From Humitalea sp050632385 (GTDB lineage Bacteria; Pseudomonadota; Alphaproteobacteria; Acetobacterales; Acetobacteraceae), in NCBI RefSeq assembly GCF_050632385.1, contig NZ_CP192599.1, positions 2,418,001-2,482,000 on the forward strand: DNA of 64,000 nucleotides. Direction: 5' to 3'. Within the stretch, counting starts at the first letter, position 1. Each line of letters starts with the position of its first letter. Shown here piece after piece: positions 42,680 to 51,780 of this stretch. The position numbers and the translations under genes are program-made. Below the pieces are notes generated by a model that was given only the letters and a program-made list of their open reading frames with translations, searched no databases and was not told the DNA's origin.

Positions 42680-43468
42680 ATGCCGAGCGATGCCCTGGCC
42701 GCACCCGATCCGGCCCCGCTGACCAGCCGCGTCCGCCGGGTCGCCACCGACCGCCCCTGGGTGTGGATCACGCTCGGGTGGCGCGACATGATGGCCCATC
42801 GCGCGATCAGCCTGACGATCGGCGCGGCGCTGGCGGTGTTCGGCTGGATGCTGTCGCTGGTGATGTTCGAACTGGGCATCGCCTGGGCCGTGCTGCCCTC
42901 GACCGCTGGCTTCTTCATCATCGCACCACTGCTGGCGGCGCCGCTTTATGAAACCTCCCGCCGGGCGGAGGAGGGCCTGCCGACCACCCTGGCCGACGCG
43001 ATGCAGGGGTTTCGCCGCCCAGGCAGCCAGATCGCGATGATGGGGGCGGTGCTGCTGCTGATCCACCTGTTCTGGGTGCGGGTCGCGGGGCTGCTCTTCG
43101 CGCTGTTCTTCGGGATCAACTTCGCGCCGTCGCTGGCGCGGCTGCCGATGGCGATGCTGCAATCGGACCTGCTGCTGCCGTTCCTGATCGTCGGCACCGG
43201 CTTCGGCTTCTTCCTGGCGGCGATGACCTTCGCGCTGTCGGCGGTGTCGCTGCCGATGCTGGTGGACCGCAACGTGTCCTTCCTGGAGGCGGCGAGCGTC
43301 AGCATCCAGGCCGTGATGGAAAACTGGCGGGCGATGGTGCTTTGGGCCGGGCTGATCGTCGTGTTGACGGGGCTGGCGCTGGTGCCCTTCTACCTGGGCC
43401 TGGTGATCGTGATGCCGCTGGTCGGGCATGCCACCTGGCATGCCTATCGCGACATGGTGGTGCGCTGA
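42680..43468 (+). CDS. DUF2189 membrane protein
   Basis: 262 residues from the ATG at 42680, preceded by a GGGGGAAG ribosome site; the family's N-terminus VRRVATDRPWVWITLGWRDM matches. There are about six membrane segments (ISLTIGAALAVFGWMLSLVM, STAGFFIIAPLLAAPLYETS and others). DUF2189 proteins often sit next to cbb3 oxidase genes, and this one shares the FNR box region with ccoN. Role unknown, probably microaerobic respiration related. Confidence 0.85.
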   Translation: MPSDALAAPDPAPLTSRVRRVATDRPWVWITLGWRDMMAHRAISLTIGAALAVFGWMLSLVMFELGIAWAVLPSTAGFFIIAPLLAAPLYETSRRAEEGLPTTLADAMQGFRRPGSQIAMMGAVLLLIHLFWVRVAGLLFALFFGINFAPSLARLPMAMLQSDLLLPFLIVGTGFGFFLAAMTFALSAVSLPMLVDRNVSFLEAASVSIQAVMENWRAMVLWAGLIVVLTGLALVPFYLGLVIVMPLVGHATWHAYRDMVVR

Positions 43469-43472
43469 CGGA

Positions 43473-44198
43473 TCAGGGGATCATCCGCACCGCCAGCGCC
43501 AGCAGCACGAGGCTGTTCAGCCCATAGAGCGCAGGGGCGACGCGCCGCAGCGCCGGTTCCGCCCGTCGGCGAAAGATACGCCCCAGCAGGGCCACGCCGA
43601 CCAGCGCCGGCGCGGTGCCCGCGACGAAGGCCGCCATCGCCAGCGCGCCCGCAAGCGCGCTGCCGCTGGCCGCCGCCCCCGCCAGGGCGCCGTAGAGCAG
43701 GCCGCAGGGCAAGGCCGACAGCAGGACGCCCAGAAGGAAGGACCGCCCCCCGCCCGGCCGGTCCAGCAGCGGCGCGACCAGCCCGGCCAGGCGCCCCGGC
43801 AGCGCGCCCAGCCCGGCCCGCGGCAGCAGCGCGGCAAGCGCCGGCAGCGCCTGGGCCAGCATCGCGATAGCCGCGACCAACAGCAGCACGGGCGGCACCC
43901 AGGCCAGGCCCGGCAGCAGCGCCAGCACAGCGGTAAATCCCCCGGCAAAGGCGCCCAGGGTCGCGTAGCCCGCCGCGCGCCCAAGATGGTAGGGCAACAA
44001 CATCGCCCCGCCGAGCCGCTGCAACCGCCCGCCGTCCAGGCTGTCGCCACGGGCGACCTGGGCCAGGACGAAGGGGCCGCACATCGCGGCGCAATGGCTG
44101 GCCCCGCCGACCAGCCCGGCCAGGAACAGCGCCGCCATCAACGCGGGCAGGCCATCGGCGCCGAGCGCGTCCAGGGCATGGAGGCAGGAAGCAAGCAT
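43473..44198 (-). CDS. TauE/SafE-like protein linked to cbb3 oxidase (copper transport/assembly candidate)
   Basis: 241 residues with about six membrane segments. The signature LVGGASHCAAMCGPFVLAQ at the N-terminus, with a second conserved region AVLPCGLLYGALAG-like (LLSALPCGLLYGALAGAAAS), is the short TauE/SafE form that accompanies cco genes. Such proteins probably bind copper through the Cys/Met/His elements and aid CcoN assembly. The gene converges with DUF2189, 4 bp apart. It is not a certain sulfite exporter despite the family name. Confidence 0.8.
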   Translation of the reverse strand: MLASCLHALDALGADGLPALMAALFLAGLVGGASHCAAMCGPFVLAQVARGDSLDGGRLQRLGGAMLLPYHLGRAAGYATLGAFAGGFTAVLALLPGLAWVPPVLLLVAAIAMLAQALPALAALLPRAGLGALPGRLAGLVAPLLDRPGGGRSFLLGVLLSALPCGLLYGALAGAAASGSALAGALAMAAFVAGTAPALVGVALLGRIFRRRAEPALRRVAPALYGLNSLVLLALAVRMIP

Positions 44199-44353
44199 TG
44201 CCCCACCTATAGGCCGGCGCGATGCCCCAGGTCATTGATCGGGCGCAGCCACAGTTGCGGGCCCCTTCGCGGCCGCTTGGCCCGGGGTTCCATCCCGCCG
44301 GACGCATCGGCGCTTGTCATCGCCCATCCGTATCGGACAGGCTCCCGGCCAGG

Positions 44354-45943
44354 ATGACCTCACCGAGGGCCGTGATGCCTGGATCGGGAGACGCGTTCGT
44401 CGGCCGGCATGGGGAGCTCGCGCATCTCACCGCGGCGCTGGAGGCGTCGGGTGCGGGCAAGGGCCAGCTTGTCCTCCTGTCCGGGGAACCCGGCATCGGC
44501 AAGACCAGGATCGCCGCGGAACTGGCGCTGCGTGCCGAGGCGGCGGGCGCGCGCGTGCTGTGGGGGCGCTGCCACCAGGAGCCGGGGGCGCCGCCCTATT
44601 GGTGCTGGACGCAGGTGCTGCGGGACCTGGCCGAGGCGCTCGACGACCTGGCGCTGCAGGCGGATCTGGGGAACGGGGCGCCGGAGATCGCCGGCATCCT
44701 GCCGGAGCTGGGGGAACGGATGCCCGGGCTGGCACCCCCCATGCCGCCCGACGACCCGGCCCAGGCGCGTTTTCGGCTCTTCGCCGCACTGTCGCGCTTC
44801 CTTCTCGCCGCGTCGCGGCGCCGGCCGATGGTCCTCGTGCTGGACGACGTTCACTGGGCCGACGCGGCCTCCCTGCGGTTCCTGCGGTTCCTGGCGCCGG
44901 ATCTGGCCGACAGCCGCCTGCTGCTGGTCGTCACCTGCCAAGAAGACGAATTGTCGCGCCAGCATCCGCTCTCCGACGCGCTTGGCGACCTGACGCGATC
45001 GCCGAGCGCGTCCCGCCTGCCGCTGTCGGGCCTGGCCGCCGAGGAGGTCGGGGCGCTGATGGCCGCCACGGCCGGCGCCGCGCCGCCGCCCGCGCTCGTG
45101 CGCTCGTTGCACAGGCTGACCGAGGGCAACCCGCTTTTCCTGCGTGAGATCATCCGCTTCCTGCGGGACAGATGCGTGCTGGCGGGGTCGGCGTCGCGGA
45201 TGACGAGTCCCGCATCGCTGCGCATCCCCGATGGCGTGCGCGAGGTCATCGGCCAGCGCCTCAACCTACTGTCGCCCGGCTGCAACGACGTCCTGCGGGT
45301 CGCCGCGGTGATCGGCCGGGACTTCTCGCTCGATCTCCTGCGGCGGGCCTGCGGCGGGGATAGCGACGCCGTCCCGGCCGCGATCGACGAGGCGCTGGAC
45401 GCGCGGATCATCGAGGAACCGCGGGCAAACAACTACCAGTTCACGCACGTGCTGATCCGCATGACGCTGTATGACGAGCTGCGCGCCGGCCAGCGCCGCC
45501 TGCTCCACCGCGCCGTGGTCGAGGCCATCGAAGCCCTGCCCAGGCGGGAGTCGGACCAGGCCCGGCACATGTACCGGGCGACCGGGCAAACCAGCCGCAC
45601 CACCCCTGTCGCCGTTCGTGCCGGCATCCGCGCCGACGCGATGCGCGCCGTCGAGGATGCGGCGGCGTTCTTCCAGGCGGCGCTCGACCTGATGCAGCAG
45701 CAGGCCCCGCCCCCCGCCCTGGTGGCGCAGATGCCCGGCCCCGGCGAACTGACCGCGCGCGAGGCCGAGGTCCTGTCGCTGATCGCCATGGGCCGCACCA
45801 ATGCGGATATCGCGCTGGTGCTGTCGATCGGGGTGACCACCGTCGCGACGCATGTCCGCAGCGTCCTGAACAAGACCGGCACCGCCAACCGGACCGAGGC
45901 GGCGGCCCTGGCGCTGCGGCAGGGGACGCCTCCTTCATCCTGA
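44354..45943 (+). CDS. AAA-type ATP-binding regulator with LuxR C-terminal domain
   Basis: 529 residues from ATG 44354 (start uncertain; an ATG at 44375 is also possible). The N-terminal half is a STAND/AAA ATPase: FVGRHGELAHLTAALEASGA, then Walker A LVLLSGEPGIGKTRIAAELA and Walker B PMVLVLDDVHWADAASLRFL. A LuxR HTH ends the protein: ELTAREAEVLSLIAMGRTNA, DIALVLSIGVTTVATHVRSV, LNKTGTANRTEAAALAL. It is shorter than most LAL/MalT regulators, lacking long TPR repeats. It is just upstream of the haloperoxidase-like gene, 132 bp away on the same strand, and could control it. Confidence 0.8.
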   Translation: MTSPRAVMPGSGDAFVGRHGELAHLTAALEASGAGKGQLVLLSGEPGIGKTRIAAELALRAEAAGARVLWGRCHQEPGAPPYWCWTQVLRDLAEALDDLALQADLGNGAPEIAGILPELGERMPGLAPPMPPDDPAQARFRLFAALSRFLLAASRRRPMVLVLDDVHWADAASLRFLRFLAPDLADSRLLLVVTCQEDELSRQHPLSDALGDLTRSPSASRLPLSGLAAEEVGALMAATAGAAPPPALVRSLHRLTEGNPLFLREIIRFLRDRCVLAGSASRMTSPASLRIPDGVREVIGQRLNLLSPGCNDVLRVAAVIGRDFSLDLLRRACGGDSDAVPAAIDEALDARIIEEPRANNYQFTHVLIRMTLYDELRAGQRRLLHRAVVEAIEALPRRESDQARHMYRATGQTSRTTPVAVRAGIRADAMRAVEDAAAFFQAALDLMQQQAPPPALVAQMPGPGELTAREAEVLSLIAMGRTNADIALVLSIGVTTVATHVRSVLNKTGTANRTEAAALALRQGTPPSS

Positions 45944-46075
45944 TGAGGCCGAAGGGCGCGGGCCACCTGCCCGCGGGTCGCGGATCATTCGCTTTGACGA
46001 TGTTTCGCCGCCCCCCGCCCGTGCAGAATTCGCGGTCGCCACCCATGCCAGACCGGTGCATCGGAGGGACATTTC

Positions 46076-47875
46076 ATGAACAACGGCACCAGCATTCCAA
46101 CGCCGCAGCCCGGCGAAGACCTGGACCCCGGCCTGGACCCCGGCCTGGGGCGCCGCCACCTTCTTGGCGGTGCCGGCCTGGGGGCGGCGCTTTTGGCGGC
46201 CAACCCCGCCGCGATCCCGCCGGCCCACGCCCAGCTTGCAAGTACCGGGCCAGCAAACACTGCCCCGGGCGCGCGGCCGATCGACGCCGCGGTCCATCGC
46301 CGCGCGCAGGAGGTCCGCGCAGCCTGCGCGCAGGCTGCCGGCGCCATCCCCATCGCGCCCCATCCCGCCAATGGCGACGAGGCGCGCTATCCGAACGCGA
46401 TCGGTTCCGACACGCGCAGCCTGCCGCATGACGCGCGGGGTGAGGTGGATCCGGCCGCCTGGCGGCTCTACCTCGCGGCCTGCCAGACGGGCGATCCCGC
46501 CGATTTCGAGAAGGTTCCGCTTGGCGGCGTGCGTCGCCTTGGCAATCCGGCCGGCACGCTGGAGGTCAGCCTCTGCGGTCCCGACCCGACGCAGATCGCG
46601 ATCCCGCCGGCGCCGGCGCTGGCCAGCGCCGAACGCGCCGCCGAGGCCGTCGAGGTCTACTGGCAGGCCCTGCTGCGCGATGTGCCGCTCGCCGCCTTCC
46701 GCGACGGGTCCGAGGACCGCGATGTGATCGCCGCCTGCGCCGAGCTCAGCGGCATGAGTGATTTCCGTGGCCCCAAGGCGGATGGGCGCGTCACGCCGGC
46801 GACGCTGCTGCGCGGCAGCGCGCTGTATTTCGATGCCGCGGCGCCCATGGGCCGCTCGGTGACGCCGCCGGGCGTGCTGGACGGGCCGGTGGTGTCGCAA
46901 TTCCTGCTGCGCGACGTGCCCTTCGGATCGCAGTGGATGAGCGCGCAGATCCGCCCGGCGACACCGGCCAGCGAGTTCCTGACCAACCACGAGGACTGGC
47001 TTCGCGCGCAGAATGGCGAGGCACCGCGGCGCGGAGTCACCTACGAATCCACGCCGCGCTACATCGCGACGGGGCGCGACCTGGGGGAATGGGTGCGCCA
47101 CATCCCGCCCTTCCCGGCCTTTGTGGTCCAACTGCTGACCACCGGGGCCTTCGGGCCCGATCCGCGCTATGGTGGGATGTTCCCCGCGGCGCAGCCGGCG
47201 ATGGCACCCACCAACCCCTACGTCAGCCTGCGCAAGCAGAACCCCGCCTCCTCCTTCGGCCCGCCGCAGGTCGCGGCGTTGGTGTTCGAGGCCGCGAACA
47301 ACACGATCCGCGCCGCCTATTGGCAGAAGTTCTTCGTGCATCGCACCTTGCGGCCGGAAGCCTATGGCGGGCTGGCGCATCAGCGCCTGGCCAATGGCGT
47401 GGCCGACTACCCGCTGCCAGACGCGTTCCTGCGCGCGGAGGCGCTGGAGCGCACCCGCGCCAAGCAGGGCACGCATCTGCTGTCGCAGATCTATCCCGAC
47501 GGCTCGCCGAATTTCTCGGCCTATCCGGGCGGGGCGTCCTCGGTCGCCTCGGCCGTGGCGACGGTGCTCAAGGCCTTCTTCGACGAGACCCGCGTGATCG
47601 AGAACGCGGTCGAGCCCGATCCGCGGGACCCGACGAAGCTGATCCCCTATCGCGGGCCGCCGCTGACCCTCGGCGGGGAGTTGAACAAGCTCGCGACCAA
47701 TTTCGGCAATGCCCGGAATTGGGGCGGGATTCACTGGCGCTCGGATGCCGCCGCCTCGATGCCGATCGGCGAGGCGGTGGCGATCGGCATGCTGCGGGAG
47801 ATACGCACCACCTATCGGGAGAGTTTCGACGGTTTCAGCCTCACGCGCTTCGATGGGAGCCGCGTGACGGTCTGA
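46076..47875 (+). CDS. Vanadium haloperoxidase-like protein with changed active-site motif, Tat-exported
   Basis: 599 residues. The N-terminus has a Tat signal (GRRHLLGGAGLGAALLAANP). The core matches the vanadium haloperoxidase/PAP2 superfamily: motif 1 QKFFVHRTLRPEAYGG (K418 and R426), motif 3 ARNWGGIHWRSDAAASMPIG (R547 and H553, the vanadate-binding His). Motif 2 differs: where bromoperoxidases have S-G-H in YPSGHA, this protein has Y483-P-G485-G-A487, and the acid-base His is Ala. So K418, R426, R547, H553 remain but the Ser and His of the anion pocket are lost. Catalytic ability is doubtful. It is followed by the acyl-CoA dehydrogenase after 31 bp. Confidence 0.8.
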   Translation: MNNGTSIPTPQPGEDLDPGLDPGLGRRHLLGGAGLGAALLAANPAAIPPAHAQLASTGPANTAPGARPIDAAVHRRAQEVRAACAQAAGAIPIAPHPANGDEARYPNAIGSDTRSLPHDARGEVDPAAWRLYLAACQTGDPADFEKVPLGGVRRLGNPAGTLEVSLCGPDPTQIAIPPAPALASAERAAEAVEVYWQALLRDVPLAAFRDGSEDRDVIAACAELSGMSDFRGPKADGRVTPATLLRGSALYFDAAAPMGRSVTPPGVLDGPVVSQFLLRDVPFGSQWMSAQIRPATPASEFLTNHEDWLRAQNGEAPRRGVTYESTPRYIATGRDLGEWVRHIPPFPAFVVQLLTTGAFGPDPRYGGMFPAAQPAMAPTNPYVSLRKQNPASSFGPPQVAALVFEAANNTIRAAYWQKFFVHRTLRPEAYGGLAHQRLANGVADYPLPDAFLRAEALERTRAKQGTHLLSQIYPDGSPNFSAYPGGASSVASAVATVLKAFFDETRVIENAVEPDPRDPTKLIPYRGPPLTLGGELNKLATNFGNARNWGGIHWRSDAAASMPIGEAVAIGMLREIRTTYRESFDGFSLTRFDGSRVTV

Positions 47876-47906
47876 CCCGCCCGGACGACACACAGAGGAG
47901 GATCCC

Positions 47907-49076
47907 ATGGACGCCTACCTTCCCATCGTCTCGGATGAGATGCTGCGTGGCTTTGCCGGGCGCCGCGCCCGGTATGACCGCGAGAACTCCTTCTTCCAGC
48001 AGGATTTCGATGAATTGAAGGCCGCGGGCTACCTGAAGATGCCGGTGCCGCGCGAACTTGGCGGCGCGGGCATGACCCTGGCCGAGGTCTGCCGCGCCCA
48101 ATACCGGCTGGCCTACCACGCGCCGGCCACGGCACTCGGCATCAACATGCACCTTTACTGGGTGGGGCTGGTCGCCGACCTCTGGCGGCAGGGGGATCGT
48201 TCGCTCGAATGGGTGCTGAAGGAGGCGATGGAGGGCGAGATCTTCAACGCCGGCCATTCCGAGCGCGGCCACGACCTGCCGGTCCTGCTGTCGACCACCA
48301 GGGCCGAGCGCGTGGACGGCGGCTTCCGCTTCACCGGGCACAAGTTGTTCGCCAGCATGTCACCCGTCTTCACGCGCTACGGCCTGCACGCCACCTGGGC
48401 CGATGCCGAGGGCGGCCCGAAGGTCGTGCACGCCTTCATGCCACGCGACACCAAGGGCTACCGTATCCTCGACACCTGGGACACGATGGGGATGCGCGCG
48501 ACGCGCAGCGACGAAGTCGAGTTGGAAGGCGCCTTCGTGCCCGACAGCCGGGTGGCGCGCATCCTGCCCGCCGGCACGGCCGATGCCTTCGTGCTCGGCA
48601 TCTTCGCCTGGGCGGATATGGGCTTCGCCAGCATCTACCACGCGATGGCCCAGCGGGCGCTCGACCTGATCGTGCCGTCGGTGAAGGCGCGGACCTCGAT
48701 CGCGGTGTCGCGCTCGATGGCCTACCACCCCGAAATCCAGCACGCGGTCGCCGAGATGGCGCTGCTGCTCGACCCGATCGGGCCGCACCTGGATCGCGTG
48801 GCCGAGGATTGGTCCCATGGCGTCGATCACGGCGCGACCTGGCCGGCGCGGATCGTGTCGGCGAAATACCATGCGGTCGAGGCCTGTTTCCGGATCGTGG
48901 ACATGGCGATGGAACTCTCCGGCGGCGCCGGCATGTTCCGCAGCAACGAGTTGGAGCAATTGTTCCGCGATGCCCGCTGCGGCCGCTTCCATCCCGCGAA
49001 CAGCTTCCTGACGCATGAGATCGTGGCGAAGACCACGCTCGGCATCGACCTGGGGGAGCAGCCGAGGTGGGGCTGA
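47907..49076 (+). CDS. Acyl-CoA dehydrogenase family flavoprotein
   Basis: 389 residues. Shows the ACAD fold: DEMLRGFAGRRARYDRENSF, PVPRELGGAGMTLAEVCRAQ, GGFRFTGHKLFASMSPVFTR, then a C-terminal AEMALLLDPIGPHLDRVAED and MELSGGAGMFRSNELEQLFR-DARCG ending. Some features recall the DszC/flavin monooxygenase side of the superfamily rather than a beta-oxidation enzyme, so an oxygen-using role is possible. It follows the haloperoxidase-like gene by 31 bp with an AGAGGAGG ribosome site, so they are probably co-transcribed. Confidence 0.82.
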   Translation: MDAYLPIVSDEMLRGFAGRRARYDRENSFFQQDFDELKAAGYLKMPVPRELGGAGMTLAEVCRAQYRLAYHAPATALGINMHLYWVGLVADLWRQGDRSLEWVLKEAMEGEIFNAGHSERGHDLPVLLSTTRAERVDGGFRFTGHKLFASMSPVFTRYGLHATWADAEGGPKVVHAFMPRDTKGYRILDTWDTMGMRATRSDEVELEGAFVPDSRVARILPAGTADAFVLGIFAWADMGFASIYHAMAQRALDLIVPSVKARTSIAVSRSMAYHPEIQHAVAEMALLLDPIGPHLDRVAEDWSHGVDHGATWPARIVSAKYHAVEACFRIVDMAMELSGGAGMFRSNELEQLFRDARCGRFHPANSFLTHEIVAKTTLGIDLGEQPRWG

Positions 49077-49201
49077 GGGTGGTGCCACGCGCCAAGGGCG
49101 GATGCGCCGAGGCCAGCCGGTGGGATTGTTATTTTTGGTAACAGGAAACCGTGCCTGGGGCGAGAAAACCACGTTCGGCGCATTCTTCGGTCGCGCATGG
49201 C

Positions 49202-49228
49202 TTGACCGAAGCGATGCCGGGCTTTACC
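49202..49228 (+). promoter_or_regulatory. Weak candidate promoter for tRNA-Glu
   Basis: TTGACC at 49202-49207 and TTTACC at 49223-49228 are separated by 15 bp, in the correct position (13 bp before the tRNA). The -10 match is poor, so the call is tentative. Confidence 0.3.
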
Positions 49229-49240
49229 CCGCCGCTGTGC

Positions 49241-49316
49241 GTCCCGTTCGTCTAGAGGCCTAGGACACCAGCCTTTCACGTTGGGTACGCGGGTTCGAAT
49301 CCCGCACGGGGCACCA
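49241..49316 (+). tRNA. tRNA-Glu (anticodon UUC)
   Basis: A complete cloverleaf of 76 nt including an encoded CCA. The acceptor stem GTCCCGT pairs with ACGGGGC (one G-U). The anticodon loop CTTTCAC contains TTC; the T-arm is CGGGTTCGAATCCCG-like. The 3' part from 49299 to 49319 is repeated at 58219-58239. The chromosomal gene is still intact after insertion because the element carries the replacement 3' end. Confidence 0.95.
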
Positions 49317-49319
49317 CTC
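49299..49319 (+). repeat. attL: 21-bp direct repeat within the tRNA-Glu 3' end
   Basis: This is the left copy of a perfect 21-bp direct repeat; its core is TCCCGCACGGGGCACCACT. It covers the T-arm/acceptor 3' half of the tRNA plus three bases. The copies differ just outside (A versus C on the left, A versus T on the right), so the match ends cleanly. This is the classic signature of tyrosine-integrase attachment at a tRNA 3' end. Confidence 0.88.
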
Positions 49320-49393
49320 ACGCTCTAAGCGATTGATCTGGCAGAGAACTGAGCGTACCCAAGGGGTTACGCGCCGTCTGGTGATACAGACGG

Positions 49394-50959
49394 GTGATCC
49401 AGATGGTCCTTCCGATGCCTTGTCCGATCAAGCACCCGAAGAGCGGCGTCTACCGGGCGCGCCAGGCGGTGCCTGCTGCTCTCCGCCCGTTCATCGGCAA
49501 GACGGAACTCCTCAAGACTCTCGGCACCAAGGACCCCGCAGAGGCAAAGCGCCGGTTCCCGGAAGTCATCGCCGAGTTCGACGAGATACTAGCTGGTGCC
49601 CGCGCCCAACTGGCCGGCACGGCCCGGCGCCCGTCCCCCCGCCAGATAGCCGAGTTGGCTGGGGAGTATTACCGCTCGATGGTCCCGCTGGTCGAAGACG
49701 CGCCGGGCACGGTCGAAGAGAGGGAGATCGGGCAAGATCTGCTGCGCGAGGAAAGCGGCCGGAAGCCCTCTGGCCGACGCTACGCGGAAGCCGAGGGGGT
49801 GCTCCAAGCTGCGGGCTACTCGACGGACCCCGCGGCGGTCGAGGACATATTCGCCGCCTTGTTGGATGCCCGGTGGCGGCTTGAGGGTGTCGGGCTGGCA
49901 CGCGCCAGCCGGGACTGGTCGCCCGATCCCAATGTCTCGCTCTATCCGGTGCCCCGAGCCCCCGCCCCCGCCATCCTGGTGCCGGCTCCGGCTGTCTCGC
50001 CGCCAGCCTTGACCCTGACGGCCCTGCTGGATGCCTACGACCGGGAGAACCCTAAGCCCCCAAAGACGCAGGACAAGCGCCGGACGGCGCTCCGACACCT
50101 CGAGACAGCCGCCGGGCATGATGACGCCCGGAGGATCGGCAAAGAGGCAATCTCCGCCATGAAGGAGGCACGGCTCAAGTCCGTCGGGCTGCGGACCGTC
50201 AACGATGACATCGCGACCCTTCGGCCGGTCTGGGCCTGGGCGCTGAACAACGGGAAGCTGCCGCCCGCCCCGAACCCGTTCACGAACATGGCGAACCGCT
50301 TGGTGAAGCGCGGGCAGACGCCACGGGGGCCTTTCACCCACGCAGAGGCGGTGGCGATACTAACGGCCGCGCGGGACGCCAAGGGCTTTCTCCGCTGGTT
50401 GCCCTGGGTGCTGGCCCTGACGGGATGCCGCCTTGAGGAGGCGTGCGGTTCAATCCGTGCGGACGTACGGGAGGAGAGCGGCGTCTTGTGCCTCGTACTC
50501 GCGGATGACCGGCCGGGCCGCGAACTCAAGAACGCTCAGTCGGCGCGCAAGATCCCGCTGCACCCCGCCCTGATCGAAGAGGGCTTCGTCGAGTACCTCA
50601 GGGCGCTGCCAGCCGATTCTCCGCTGTTCCCGGACGTGAAGCCTGGGGCCTACGGACGGCGCGGTGCGACTGCCTCAAAGATATACGGTCGGTGGGTGCG
50701 CAAGACTGTCGGCGTCACTGACACGCGTAAGGACCCGGCCCACGGGTGGCGCCACTGGATGGCCGATGAACTTCGTGCCGCCCGGGTGCCTGAGGCCGCC
50801 GCCGACGCTCTGCTCGGTCACAAGGCCGCCGGCAACGCAGGCTCGGGCTACGGGGATGGATGGCGGGCGTGGCCGGATAGGTTGTTGGAGGAGCTGGCTA
50901 AGGTGCCGTCGCCACTGGTTGCCACGGATCGCGAAATTATCGGTGCGAAATCGGATTGA
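49394..50959 (+). CDS. Tyrosine recombinase/integrase of the element
   Basis: 521 residues, GTG start at 49394 (ATG at 49403 or 49415 possible). The N-terminus is of DUF6538 type (HPKSGVYRARQAVPAALRPF), followed by a SAM-like core domain (LTALLDAYDRENPKPPKTQD). The catalytic domain has R346 in LTGCRLEEACG, a Lys in SARKIPLHPAL, H450-G-W-R453, H476 in LLGHKAAG and the nucleophile Tyr486 in GSGYGDG. It is next to attL, oriented inward, as for island integrases. It presumably catalyses integration and excision at tRNA-Glu. Confidence 0.92.
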   Translation: MIQMVLPMPCPIKHPKSGVYRARQAVPAALRPFIGKTELLKTLGTKDPAEAKRRFPEVIAEFDEILAGARAQLAGTARRPSPRQIAELAGEYYRSMVPLVEDAPGTVEEREIGQDLLREESGRKPSGRRYAEAEGVLQAAGYSTDPAAVEDIFAALLDARWRLEGVGLARASRDWSPDPNVSLYPVPRAPAPAILVPAPAVSPPALTLTALLDAYDRENPKPPKTQDKRRTALRHLETAAGHDDARRIGKEAISAMKEARLKSVGLRTVNDDIATLRPVWAWALNNGKLPPAPNPFTNMANRLVKRGQTPRGPFTHAEAVAILTAARDAKGFLRWLPWVLALTGCRLEEACGSIRADVREESGVLCLVLADDRPGRELKNAQSARKIPLHPALIEEGFVEYLRALPADSPLFPDVKPGAYGRRGATASKIYGRWVRKTVGVTDTRKDPAHGWRHWMADELRAARVPEAAADALLGHKAAGNAGSGYGDGWRAWPDRLLEELAKVPSPLVATDREIIGAKSD

Positions 50960-51017
50960 CTACTGCGCCACGCTAGGTCCTGTTGGTTACCGGGCCTCTC
51001 GCCCTGGAGACCAGCAG

Positions 51018-51362
51018 TTGCGCCGTCCTTTTGCCGCCCTCGCCGCTGCGGTCATCGTCGGTTGCGCTCAGGCGCCGGAGACCATCGCCCCGGCCTTCGT
51101 GTCGGAGATCCCCTACCTGTCCTACACGTGCGAGCAACTGGCTGACGAACAGTTGCGGCTCAACGGCGAGCTGCTGGTCTCGACCCAACAGCAGCAACAG
51201 GCGCGGTCCAACGACACGGCCGGCGTGATCCTGCTAGGCCTCCCCCTCGGCTCTATGTCGGGCGGAAACGTGGCGCCACTCATCGCGCAGTACCGTGGTC
51301 AACAGGAAGCCATGCACCGGGCGGCCATCCGCAAGGGGTGCGGTCAGGTGCCAAGCGCTTAG
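51018..51362 (+). CDS. Small putative lipoprotein (element cargo)
   Basis: 114 residues, TTG start preceded by a CTGGAG ribosome site. It begins LRRPFAALAAAVIVGCAQAP, a lipoprotein signal ending at Cys. The mature part is predicted helical with a Gln run: CEQLADEQLRLNGELLVSTQ, QQQQARSNDTAGVILLG. The Cys residues CEQLADEQ and KGCGQ could form a disulfide. No family recognised. It resembles small lipoproteins carried by phages and islands. Confidence 0.6.
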   Translation: MRRPFAALAAAVIVGCAQAPETIAPAFVSEIPYLSYTCEQLADEQLRLNGELLVSTQQQQQARSNDTAGVILLGLPLGSMSGGNVAPLIAQYRGQQEAMHRAAIRKGCGQVPSA

Positions 51363-51435
51363 CTGCCTGCCGGATTATCAGAAAGTCCACTGCGCGAGAA
51401 CGCGCCAAACACAAATCCAAGCCCGGGAGACCCTC

Positions 51436-51729
51436 ATGCTTCGTATCGGTTTCATCGCCTTAGCAGCCGGCGCCATGCTCTTCGTTGCGACGAATGCAGA
51501 CGCAAGAGGCGGCAGCTCGAGCGGCGGGTCTCGTTCCTACGGCAGCTACAGCGGCACCGGATCAAACCCAAGCTCGACCCATTCAAGAGGCTACACAACG
51601 CAGCAGGGCACTACCGTGGCGCCTTACAATCGGACTAGCCCAAACCCGACCATGCGCGACAACTACCAGACACGCGGCAACTACAACCCGTACACAGGCC
51701 AAACGGGCACTCGTACTGTTCCCCGCTGA
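51436..51729 (+). CDS. Small exported Gly/Ser/Tyr-rich protein (element cargo)
   Basis: 97 residues from the ATG at 51436, which follows a GGGAGA ribosome site. The signal peptide is MLRIGFIALAAGAMLFVATN followed by ADA. The mature part is low-complexity: RGGSSSGGSRSYGSYSGTGS and NPTMRDNYQTRGNYNPYTGQ. It looks like a surface or cell-wall-associated disordered protein. Function unknown. Confidence 0.6.
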   Translation: MLRIGFIALAAGAMLFVATNADARGGSSSGGSRSYGSYSGTGSNPSSTHSRGYTTQQGTTVAPYNRTSPNPTMRDNYQTRGNYNPYTGQTGTRTVPR

Positions 51730-51780
51730 TGCAGGCTAGATCTTCGCGGAGTCGATCCGGCGAGCCGTTGAGAGCTTCCT

